NCBI RefSeq assembly: GCF_019393635.1
Contig: NC_057861.1
Location: forward strand, 538,950,211 to 539,014,210
DNA length: 64,000 nt
Direction of reading: 5' to 3'
Source: Dromiciops gliroides
Taxonomy: Eukaryota > Chordata > Mammalia > Microbiotheria > Microbiotheriidae
Below the pieces are notes generated by a model that was not told the DNA's origin, searched no databases, and was given only the letters and a program-made list of their open reading frames with translations. A program made the position numbers and the translations under genes. Shown in pieces: positions 55,890-64,000 of the stretch (within the stretch, counting starts at the first letter, position 1; the number at the start of each line of letters is the position of its first letter).

Positions 55890-55919
55890 TGTGGGACAAT
55901 GAGGGTTAACTAATTTGCC
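55890..55919 (+). repeat. 30-bp copy of the SINE at 53891-53920
   Basis: The 30 bases are identical to 53891-53920 (begin tgtgggacaatgagg, end taatttgcc), offset 1999 bp. They carry the same four departures from the SINE consensus, so they derive from that particular SINE. They lie in the 5'UTR of element E. Confidence 0.88.
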
Positions 55920-56219
55920 TTTGCTGCTGATGTTTCACTAAATCTTTTCGCAGGTTTTATAGCTCCAGAATATGTTGAAAGGCTTAATTTGAAGTTGTTT
56001 TTGAAGGAAATTTGGGAGAGCTCTGGCAGTTTCCTGGTTTCACTTTGCCATGTAGGCTCTGCCTCTGGAACTCTCTGTTTTACTGTTTCTTGATATCTCA
56101 ATGAGTCATTAGCTTCTACTTTCCCACTTCTAAATTATGTATCACTATCACTATCCTCTCTTTTCATAATTTTTTTTCTACCACTCTTCTTTCTTTCCTT
56201 AACTCTTCCAGGAATTCTT

Positions 56220-56862
56220 TTTTCTTTTTTTTTATAAAAGTATTTTATTATTTTCCAGTTACATATAAAGATAGTTTCCAACATTTGTTTTCATAGGATT
56301 TTTAGTTCCCTCCCTTCCCTCTCCCCTCCCCAAGACAGAAAGCAATCTGATATAGGTTATATATGTACAATCACATTAAACATATTTCTGCATTAGTCAT
56401 ATTGTGAAATTAGAATCAGAGCACAAGGGAAAAACCTCAAAAAAAAAAAGAAAAAAATGAAACAGCCAAAAAAATAGAAACCATATGGTTCAATTTGCAT
56501 TCATAATCCACAGTTCTTTGTTCTGGGTATGGAGAACATTTTCCACCATGAGTTCTTTGAAATTGTTTTGGATGATTGCACTGCTGAGAAGAACCAAGTC
56601 TATCACAGTTGATCATCACACAATGTTGCTGTTACTGTGTACAGTGTTTTACTGGTTCTGCTCCTCTCACTCAGCATCAGTTCATGTAAGTCCTTCCAAG
56701 TTTCTCTGAAATCCTCCTGCTCATCATTTCTTACAGCACGATAGTATTCCATTACATTCATATACCACAACTTGTTTAGCCATTCCCTAATTGATGGGCA
56801 TTCTCGTGATTTCCAATTCTTTTCCACCACAAAGAGAGCTCCTATAAATATTTTATACATGT
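56220..56862 (-). mobile_element. 5'-truncated L1 end F with 16-bp TSD, nested in D
   Basis: The 16-mer tcttccaggaattctt flanks it exactly at 56204-56219 and 56863-56878. Poly(T) lies at the left. On the minus strand the frame shows ECPSIREWLNKLWYMNVMEY and FRETWKDLHELMLSERSRTS, the C-terminal end of L1 ORF2, followed by the 3'UTR. Confidence 0.95.
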
Positions 56863-57725
56863 TCTTCCAGGAATTCTTAATGGGTCTTGTATCCAATTAG
56901 CAATTTTTGAGACTCTGCTTGTAGCTGTTTTTCTTTGCTGTTTTCTTCTGAGTTTGTCTTGGTATTTCCTGCCATTGTAGCAGCTTTTTATGGTCAAGTT
57001 CTTTTGTTGTTATTGTTTTTTGCTCATTTTTCTAGCCCTTTTCTGGATATTGAACTTTATTTTGAAGTTAGACTCTTCTGACCTGGGGCTAGGGGCCACT
57101 GTCCCAAGCTTCAGTCTTTATTGTGTTGCTATTTTCAGAGCTAGCTCTGGGGGTCTGCAGGTTGTCACTGTTTCCCAGGTGGTGTGATGTGGGAAAAGGT
57201 GTGGTGACTGCTTTCCTCATCTCTGCTCTGATCTTTACTCAGGAAGGTCCCCTGCCCCTCTGCAGTTGTAAACATTGGTGTTCCTCTTGGCCCTGGAACT
57301 ATGACCAGGTCCCCTGTTCCTTTGTGACTGACCACATGCAGTCCTCTCCTTCCTGAAACTGTTATCCAGAACTGCATATGGGCAAAAGAATTGCTAATCA
57401 ATGGTAGCTGCTCCCAGTGTGAGCGAAGGGCCCTTTGTAATCATTTTCTGATCACTTGCCTGACCCCCTTACTGTCTCTGGGCTGAGTGCTCCTAAAGCT
57501 ACTGTTGCAGGGTGCATTCTCAGCTTGTGTCATGCTCTGATGTCCCAGACCTCTCCTGGTAACCTCCTAAATTGCCTTATGCTGGAAAAATATATCATCC
57601 TAACCTTTTGTTGGCTCTGCTGCTTCAAAATTCAATTTGAGCTGTTATTTTAAAGTTGTTTGGAAGGAAATGTTGGGAGATTTTGGCTGGGTCGCTGCTT
57701 CTAATCTACCATATTTTTGTTTCTC

Positions 57726-58732
57726 CCAAACATGATTCTTGAAATAGACATGTTCAGGCTTGAAGGTGATCTTGAGAATTTGAGCAGATCTACATCCATT
57801 TAGAGCAAACTGATCATACGCAAGGGGAGATTTTTCACTGGAGAAAATGACTACTGGCAGAAAGATGTCAGGGAATTATTTGGACAGTGCAGAAACAAGA
57901 TGAAATATGGCTATACCTATTTATTAAGCAGTCCTGTTAACTACTTCACATTCTAGTGTTTTGGATTCAGTCTCACAGTTGAGTATAACAGTATTTATAT
58001 ATATTACAGTACTGATTGCTTTAGTCTTGTCAATACTTAATGTGTCTTTTGTATCTTTTAATTTTTCTTTTTTTGTGTGGGAAATAAACACCTATCTCAT
58101 GCCTATTTCATATTATTCATTGAAAATTTTTCTAGGCTTTGTCCCCTTTTCCCGCACTTTTGGGACACCAGATATGAACCAAAATTTCTTAAGTGGCATA
58201 GCCAAGATTTGAACACAAGTCCTCTGTCTTTTTCCATTGCACTATCTTGTGCCCTGCTCCCTTCCAACATTTACATAAATTTCCCCAGAGGTGCCAGAGT
58301 GGGGACAAAATGAGTGAATGACTGTGAGAAAAGAGAATCTAACTCCTCCCAGAATTCCTTAAGGTTGAACCTAGGTTAGGTCATGTTTATGGGTCCAGAG
58401 CTAAGAGGGAATGAGTGTAGTTCCTCAGCCTCCTGGGCTCAGCCACAGCCCTAAGTATGTATAAGAGAGCATTTATGAAGCACATTCTATATGCCAGACA
58501 CTGTACTCAGTGCTGCAGATACAAACACATGCAAGCAAGACACTCCCTGCCCTCAAGTGGCTTATGTTTTAGTGAAAGATGATAATACATAAAAAGGAAC
58601 TGTCAAGGAAAGGGGAGCTATGTGAAGTGGGATGATTTAAAGATGGTCAACTGATTCCAAGTGTAGAATCAAAGTTTATAATGGGGAGGCCAGTGTAAAG
58701 GCTTCATGGTGTGGTCATCCCCAGGAATTGCT
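57726..58732. other. unassigned DNA with weak old repeats
   Basis: A reverse MIR scrap ('catagccaagatttgaacac', about 58195-58265) and a copy of the unclassified repeat ('gagcatttatgaagcacatt', about 58465-58620) are visible. The rest is unassigned. Confidence 0.45.
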
Positions 58733-58980
58733 CTGGAGGTGGCTTCGTGGCTGCACTGTTGGACCTGGAATTAGGATAGACCTGAGTTTGAATCCTATCT
58801 AGACACCAGCTGTGTGATCCTGCACAAGTTACCCTCTCTGTGTTATAATTTCCTTATCATTAAAAAATAAGGCTAATAATAGCAGGAACAGAGTTGTGAG
58901 AATCAAAGGAGATAATGCATTCACAGTGCTTTGTAAACCTCAAAGTGCCATATAATACTAGTTATTATTATTATTAATTG
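58733..58980 (+). mobile_element. THER1-like CORE-SINE
   Basis: 'gacctgagtttgaatcctat', 'ctgtgtgatcctgcacaagt', 'agaatcaaaggagataatgc' and 'aaacctcaaagtgccatata' run head to tail. Confidence 0.75.
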
Positions 58981-58984
58981 TAGA

Positions 58985-59125
58985 GACATATGTTTACATA
59001 CATACATGTATGTGTATGTGTTGTCTACCCTGATAGAATATGGGCTCCTTGAAGGCAAGGATTATTTCATTTTTAACTATGTAGTTGGAATATAGCAGCT
59101 GCTTAACAAATGCTTATCAGTTAAT
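58985..59125 (+). mobile_element. L2 3' end fragment
   Basis: 'agaatatgggctccttgaag', 'gcaaggattatttcattttt' and 'cttaacaaatgcttatcag' match L2 terminal text. Confidence 0.65.
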
Positions 59126-59129
59126 TGAT

Positions 59130-59278
59130 TATAGATGATGAAACCGATATCCAGGAAGGAAAAAATGACTTGTCTAGCATCATAGAGCTATCAAGTGATG
59201 GAGTTGAGACTAAATCCCAAGCTTTTTGAAGCCATATTTAGGGCTTTTCCTATTATGTACCATGCTGTTTCCTTGTGG
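59130..59278 (-). mobile_element. MIR fragment
   Basis: 'tatagatgatgaaaccgata', 'aatgacttgtctagcatcat' and 'gatggagttgagactaaatc' are a decayed reverse core. Confidence 0.55.
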
Positions 59279-59351
59279 CAATTCGGTGTCCTTAGATGAT
59301 GAATTCTGGATAGCTGAGTTTTCTGAATAGTTGGTGGTTTATTCCTTTAGC

Positions 59352-59465
59352 GTACATACATACATACATACATACATACATACATACATACATACATACT
59401 ATCCATCCATCCACCCACCTACGTACCCATCCATCCATTGATGCGCCCATCCATTTATCCATTTG
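59352..59465. repeat. (CATA)n followed by degenerate (CCAT)n
   Basis: About eleven CATA units (59352-59398), then ATCC/CCAT units with substitutions. Confidence 0.93.
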
Positions 59466-59592
59466 TGTATAGAAATTTTCCAAAAATTTGAAATAGTAAA
59501 TGATTTTCAGCATAGATTATTGAGGACTATATGACTTCCATTGTACATAATGATGTACATTTTCGCGTGTTGTATGTGCCTTTTAGAATTTT

Positions 59593-59792
59593 ATGGAGGC
59601 ATTGTGGAAGAGTGGAAAAATACTAGATTTGCAGTTATAGGACCCAGGTCCAAATTCTGGCATTATCACACACCATTTTTGTGATCTTGGGTATTATTTA
59701 ACTTCTCTGGGCCTCAGCTTCTTCACCTGAAATCTGAGGGGGTAGGACTAGATGGTGCCTAAGATTGCTTCCCACTCCAAATAAATGGCTTT
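59593..59792 (+). mobile_element. MIR3-like SINE
   Basis: 'ttgtgatcttgggtattatt', 'ggcctcagcttcttcacctg' and 'agatggtgcctaagattgct' follow MIR3 order. Confidence 0.7.
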
Positions 59793-60148
59793 ATATATTA
59801 TATTATTCCCTGGCATTTTAAGCAAAATAAGCAGAATATAATTTAACCTTTTCTTGATGATTCATAGTTGTCATGAACATCAAATGTTATATTATGTTTC
59901 AATAAAAGGGGAAATGTCTTCCTGAACTATGGAGGTACATAGATGCATGGATAGCTAGGGTGAGGCAGTGGATAAAATACTGGGCCTGGTGGCAGGAAGA
60001 TCTGAGTTTAAATCTGACCATAGACACTTAAATACATATGACCCTGGACAAGATACTTAACTTCTGTTTATCTCATTTTCCTCATCTATAAAATGGGGAT
60101 AGTAGCACCTTCCTCTTAGGGTTGTTGTGAGGATCAAATGACATTATA

Positions 60149-60469
60149 CAGGAATACGTCAGAGATATTTTGGATTTGGTTCCAGACCTTTGAAATAAAG
60201 CAACTTTTGCCATAAAGTGAATCACATGAATTTTTTGGTTTTCCAGTACATATACAAATGATGTTTACACTATACTGTAGAATATTAAGTGTACAATAGT
60301 ATTACATCTAAACCCCCCCCCAATGTATGTACCTTAATTAAAAGTACTTTATTGTTAAAAATACTAACCATCATCTGAGCCTTTGGTGAATTGTAATCTT
60401 TTTGCTGGTAGAGGGTCTTGCCTCGATGTTGATGACTGTTGACTGACCAGGATTGTGGTTGCTGAAGGC

Positions 60470-60528
<59 letters not shown>

Positions 60529-61027
60529 CAATTTCTTAAAATAAGACAACAATGAAGTTTGTCCTATTGCATCAATAGACTCTCCCTTTCATTTTAACAC
60601 TTCTAGGCCATTGTAAGGTTATTAATTGGCCTGATTTCAATATTGTTGTGTTTCAGGGAATAGGGAGAATGGGGGAGATGGGGAGAGATGGGAAAACAGC
60701 ATGGTACAGTCAGAACACACACACCATTCATTAAGTTCTCCATCTTTTATGGGAGCAGTTCATGGTGCCTCAAAACAATTAAAACAGGAACACCAAAGAT
60801 CACTGATCATAGATCACCATAAAAGATTACATAATAATGAAAAAAGTTTGAAATATTATGAGAATTACCAAATTGTGACACAGAGACATGATATAAGCAC
60901 ATGCTGTTGGAAAAAATGGTGCTGATAGTCTTGCTCAATGCAGGATTGCCACAAACCTTCAATTTGTAAAAAATGCAGTATTTGCAGAGTGCAATAAAGT
61001 AAAGCTCAATAAAACAAGGTATGACTG
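60149..61027 (-). mobile_element. Tigger1-like (pogo/Tc1-mariner) transposon, internally deleted
   Basis: Flanked by TA on both sides (60147-60148, 61028-61029), the target of this superfamily. The inverted ends begin 'caggaatacgtcagagatat' and finish 'aaaacaaggtatgactg'. The right part reads like the Tigger1 5'UTR in reverse ('gcacatgctgttggaaaaaa', 'aatattgttgtgtttcaggg'). The left part keeps the transposase C-terminus (60552-60364 minus: MLSYFKKLP, then SATTILVSQQ and SSTSRQDPLPAKRL). Most of the transposase is deleted. Confidence 0.9.
60473..60527. repeat. (TG)n inside the Tigger transposase remnant
   Basis: About 27 TG units replace a proline-rich codon stretch of the transposase C-terminus, so on the minus strand it translates as alternating Thr-His. 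Confidence 0.95.
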
Positions 61028-61115
61028 TAATTGTCAAGCACTTATCACAGTGCCTGGCACATTAAAAGCATGCTATAAATGTTTACTGTTGCTGTTGTTA
61101 TTATTATTATCATTA

Positions 61116-61640
61116 TACTATCTCTTCTCCATATTACTTGTATTTTTTTTTTAAAGTTTTTGCTCTGGGCTTTTCTCTTCCCCACCCCCACCCCCGCCCA
61201 GTCTTTCCTCTTGTTATTGGCTAATTCCTGCTAGTAGTCCCAATTGTCATAGCCCCTTTGTTATTCTCATCAGATATATACTTCAAAACCAAATTCTAAG
61301 ATTTATAGTTGGAAAAATTAATATTAATGGACTGATAGATACAAACATCTCTGGAAAAAATTTCACAGGATACACATTTATTTTTAATCTGCATTATTAC
61401 CATTTTTCTCCATCACTTTCTTAAATCTCAACAATCAACAAAACAATAAAACTAATCCTAATTTGTAGGCTTGCTGATTTCTGAGCTTTAAATGCTCATA
61501 TTAGAAATTTACCCATAGGCCCTCAGCCAGTCTAGAGTGGGCTCCAGCACATCCCTGGTGATGATTGTTACTGTTATTACCATTAGTTGTTTTTGTTATT
61601 TTAATGATTATGATCATCATATTATTAGTAGTGATCTATT
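61116..61640. other. unassigned intergenic DNA
   Basis: No recognised feature apart from a C-rich patch near 61182-61199. Confidence 0.4.
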
Positions 61641-61896
61641 CAAGGGGGAGCTAGATGGCACAGTAGATGGAGTGCTGAGCTTGTGGTCAAGAAGACATCT
61701 TTCTGAGTTCAAATCTGAGCTCTGACACTTACTAGCTATGTGACCCTGGGTAAGACCCTTAATCCTATTTGCCTTAGTTTCCTCACCTGTAAAATGAGCT
61801 AGAGAAGGAAATGGCAAACCACTCTATTATCTTTGCCAAGAAAAACCAAATGGGATCATGAAGAATGTGATGTGACTAAAACAACTGAACAACAAA
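61641..61896 (+). mobile_element. Mar1-like CORE-SINE
   Basis: 'gggggagctagatggcacag', 'tatgtgaccctgggtaagac', 'aaaatgagctagagaaggaa' and 'acaactgaacaacaaaagtc' run head to tail. Confidence 0.92.
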
Positions 61897-62399
61897 AGTC
61901 AAAACAACATTTAAAACAGCTCTTTCCAGTTATAATAGCAAGGGCTTCACAGTGCTCCTTATTAATAGCACCCTTGGTTCTAAATAATACACCAATGTAT
62001 TATAGATCAATGAAAGACAATTTTAAAAAATACTTCATTCCTAAACCCGAATTAGATGAAATGAGCAGAAATTGTTAATTTACATAAATCTCAGGAAGAA
62101 AAAAACCCTTAAGAACCTAAAGACATTTAAAAACTATTCTTTACACAAATTTCTTCAGTACTACCTAATATTGAAATAGATGCAAAAATAATGATGGAAT
62201 GATTTTGAAAAAGAGATGGGCATATTTAGAGAGGAAATTTGAAAATACTTTTTTTTCAGTTTAATGGAATAAATATAATAACTAAATCAAAATAGAGTGA
62301 TTTTTTTAAAAGCTGAGAACCTCTATGAACAGCATAACTGAATGATTTCTCCCATAATATTTGAAAGATAAAGTAATATCATTTTACAGTCTGCAAACA
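61897..62399. other. unassigned AT-rich DNA
   Basis: No recognised feature. It may be the worn upstream part of the LINE described next. Confidence 0.3.
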
Positions 62400-63300
62400 A
62401 CAATATATGTTGTGGCCATTGTCACTGAAACAGAGATAGAAACATTTAGGCATTCTCCTAAGGGCAAAGGTCAAATACTGCTATGGTGAAAAGAATATTG
62501 GCAGAAAGATATTACACAGCAATGTATATCCAATGTATAAATGGAAAAAAAACCAAACAAATCTAGAATACCCTATTGACCAATTAAAACAAAAAAAAAG
62601 AAATAGAAAAAAGAAAGAAAAAGAAAAAAAACATTCAGGATAGAATCCAGAAAACAAAATATATCAGATATTCATGATACCCTTAATCAGTAATTGAAGG
62701 TAAAAGGCAAGATATTAGGTATCAAAACAGCCGGAAGAACAAAATAAACAACTTAATATGGCTGAAAAACTATACCATAGAATTTTGAGAAGTAAATAAC
62801 TCAGCAGAGGGAGAGAATACCTTAATAAGAAGGAAGATAGGCAAAATTACGGGTCACCAACATCACTACAAGAAGGCCAATACAAGAATGAAAGTTGGAT
62901 TAAATATGAAAAATGAAAAGATGCATAATAATAATATAAAGAACAACTTCAACGGACTTGCCTGAAACATAGTTCTTTGTAGGACCAAGATGAGATTCAT
63001 AATTATTGACTCAGAAATTTCATTGTGATTCATGAATTGCTAGCAAAGCAGTTTACCGGCTTCTTCTTTGATATTAGCCGGATCCCATCTTTTTTTTTTT
63101 TTTTTTTTTTTTTTGCCAGCAGGCATTGCATATTACCAAAAGATGAGAAAAACAGTGACCCCTCCAAATGTAGGCCAATTACATATTTATGTACTTTATT
63201 CAAAGCATTCACAACTTCTATTACTAAAAAAAAAAATCCAATAATATAAGAAAACAATACACTGACTAAGGAGCAAAATGGTATGCTTCAAACTCAATTT
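62400..63300 (+). pseudogene. non-LTR reverse transcriptase remnant, possibly Dong/R4-like
   Basis: The clearest frame (63025-63249) reads IHELLAKQFTGFF, then after a T25 run CILPKDEKNSDPSKCRPITY, LCTLFKAFTTSI and, beyond a frame break, LTKEQNG. The order HExLAxQF, W/F region, LPKDExxxDPSKxRPITxL and LTxEQxG is that of a non-LTR reverse-transcriptase N-terminal half. It differs from the L1 and L2 copies in this window. Upstream text is compatible with the segment before the catalytic domain (TRMKVGLNMKNEKM, near 62890). The T25 tract at 63090-63114 breaks the frame. Clade assignment is from memory of R4-type proteins. Confidence 0.6.
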
Positions 63301-63539
63301 ATTGGATTTCTGTTTACAATAAAAGTAAATAGGTTTTCAGCGAGGAATTGAAGGCTTTGTGACAGCTATTTTGACAGCTCAGGGACCTTTTTAGCTTATT
63401 TTCCAATTCTTAGTTATGTTCCAGATCGCTGTGGTATTACTGTGTCTATATGTGTGAGAATTTTGAATACCCTACTTTTGTTGGACTAATAGCTTTGATG
63501 TTATGCCTTATACTACCAAGTATACTTTGCAATCCAGTG
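63301..63539. other. unassigned intergenic DNA
   Basis: No recognised feature. Confidence 0.35.
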
Positions 63540-63770
63540 ATACTGGATTTCTTGCTATTCCTTGAATAAGATATTCCATCTCTCAAATCCACACATTCTC
63601 ACTGTTTTTCCCTTATGTTTGGAATGCCCTCACTCATCTCAGTATTTCCAGAGGCTTCATGTCCCAGCTAAAATCCTACCTCATAGAAGTTTTTCCTAAT
63701 AATTCTCCTTAATGCTAGTACTTTATATTAACTATCTCCAATTTACCCTGTTTATGGTTTGTACATAATT
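63540..63770 (+). mobile_element. L2 LINE 3' fragment
   Basis: 'gatactggatttcttgctat', 'gtcccagctaaaatcctacc' and 'accctgtttatggtttgtac' match L2 C-terminal and 3' text. Confidence 0.75.
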
Positions 63771-63771
63771 T

Positions 63772-63916
63772 TTTTTTTGCAGGGCAATGAGGGTTAAGTG
63801 ACTTTCCCAGAGCCACACAGCTGGTAAGTGTTAAGTGTCTGAGGTCGGATTTGAACTCCGGTCCTCCTGACTCCAGGGCAGGTGCTCTATCCACTGTGCC
63901 ACCAGCTGCCCCCCCA
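63772..63916 (-). mobile_element. WSINE1-like SINE
   Basis: 'gcagggcaatgagggttaag', 'cacacagctggtaagtgtta' and 'gtgccaccagctgcccccc' form a full reverse copy. Confidence 0.94.
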
Positions 63917-63929
63917 AGTCAATTAAATC

Positions 63930-64000
63930 TTAATTGGGCAAGCATTTATTAAGTGCCTACTATGTGCTAGGTAAAAATAGTAACCCCCCATAAATTCCTA
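63930..64000 (+). mobile_element. unclassified marsupial interspersed repeat, cut by window end
   Basis: 'gcaagcatttattaagtgcc' and 'tactatgtgctaggta' begin another copy of the family at 30561. Confidence 0.55.

Larger units (their letters stand above)
54050..56075 (-). mobile_element. HAL1-like element E nested in D
   Basis: The 5' start near 56075 reads in reverse complement 'gaggcagagcctacatggca', a mutated GGAGGCAGAGCCAAGATGG. A 5'UTR to 55634, ORF1 (55633 to about 54670) and a ~600-bp 3'UTR follow ('gttccaaattctcatcctcc' near the end). No ORF2 is present. Confidence 0.82.
59948..61115 (+). mobile_element. THER1-like SINE split by a Tigger element
   Basis: The left half (59948-60148) runs to 'gaggatcaaatgacattata'. 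The right half resumes at 61028 with 'taattgtcaagcacttatca' and 'cagtgcctggcacatt'. Joined in order, they form one CORE-SINE. Confidence 0.85.

Overview
This window reads as non-coding marsupial (metatherian) DNA. The main evidence is its SINE content: more than a dozen copies of a ~145-bp tRNA-headed SINE (WSINE1-like) and several ~230-250 bp Mar1-like CORE-SINEs, together with THER1/MIR relatives, L2, L1, HAL1-like elements (LINE-1 derivatives without ORF2), hAT and Tigger DNA transposons, and a few LTRs. WSINE1-type SINEs are reported from Australian marsupials, so an australidelphian (possibly dasyurid) is a reasonable but unproven guess. Family names are assigned from memory of consensus sequences, not from a search. 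I see no intact protein-coding gene, no convincing exon and no functional RNA gene. Almost all open frames are LINE remnants, SINE read-through or microsatellite translations.

Layout. 0-7 kb: mixed unique DNA and old MIR-type SINEs, a rearranged L1 ORF2 fragment (3.8-4.7 kb) and a young SINE at 5.2 kb. 7.4-10 kb: a decayed L2 reverse-transcriptase region split by a SINE. 11.3-12.3 kb: a hAT-like transposon carrying a solo LTR. 13-18 kb: old SINEs, unique DNA and a local templated duplication (16.7 kb). 19.1-19.6 kb: a 7SL (SRP) RNA pseudogene split by a SINE. 20-21.9 kb: a second L2 copy. 24.4-27.7 kb: an L1 3' end followed by a HAL1-like element on the + strand. 28-39 kb: unique DNA, SINEs, hAT copies (one at 37.26-37.70 kb with 15-bp inverted ends and an almost perfect 8-bp duplication) and LTRs.

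40-46.4 kb: a set of minus-strand HAL1/L1 elements inserted inside one another, readable from target-site duplications. 47.5-50.7 kb: L2, SINEs, polypurine tracts and a SINE with a tetranucleotide tail. 51.7-57.7 kb: a second minus-strand nest that contains an RPS25 processed pseudogene, another HAL1 and a 5'-truncated L1. 58-61.1 kb: old SINEs and a Tigger1-like transposon inside a THER1-like SINE. 62.4-63.3 kb: remains of a reverse transcriptase that looks neither L1 nor L2 and may be Dong/R4-like.

There is no gene network to describe. The biology is retrotransposition: L1-type machinery appears to have mobilised HAL1, the SINEs, the RPS25 mRNA and possibly 7SL RNA. The least ordinary signals are two short templated insertions (75 bp at 16.7 kb and 30 bp at 55.9 kb), an insertion consisting only of a poly(T) flanked by a 15-bp duplication (537-576), the HAL1 copies sharing the same ORF1-to-3'UTR structure without ORF2, and the possible R4-like fossil.
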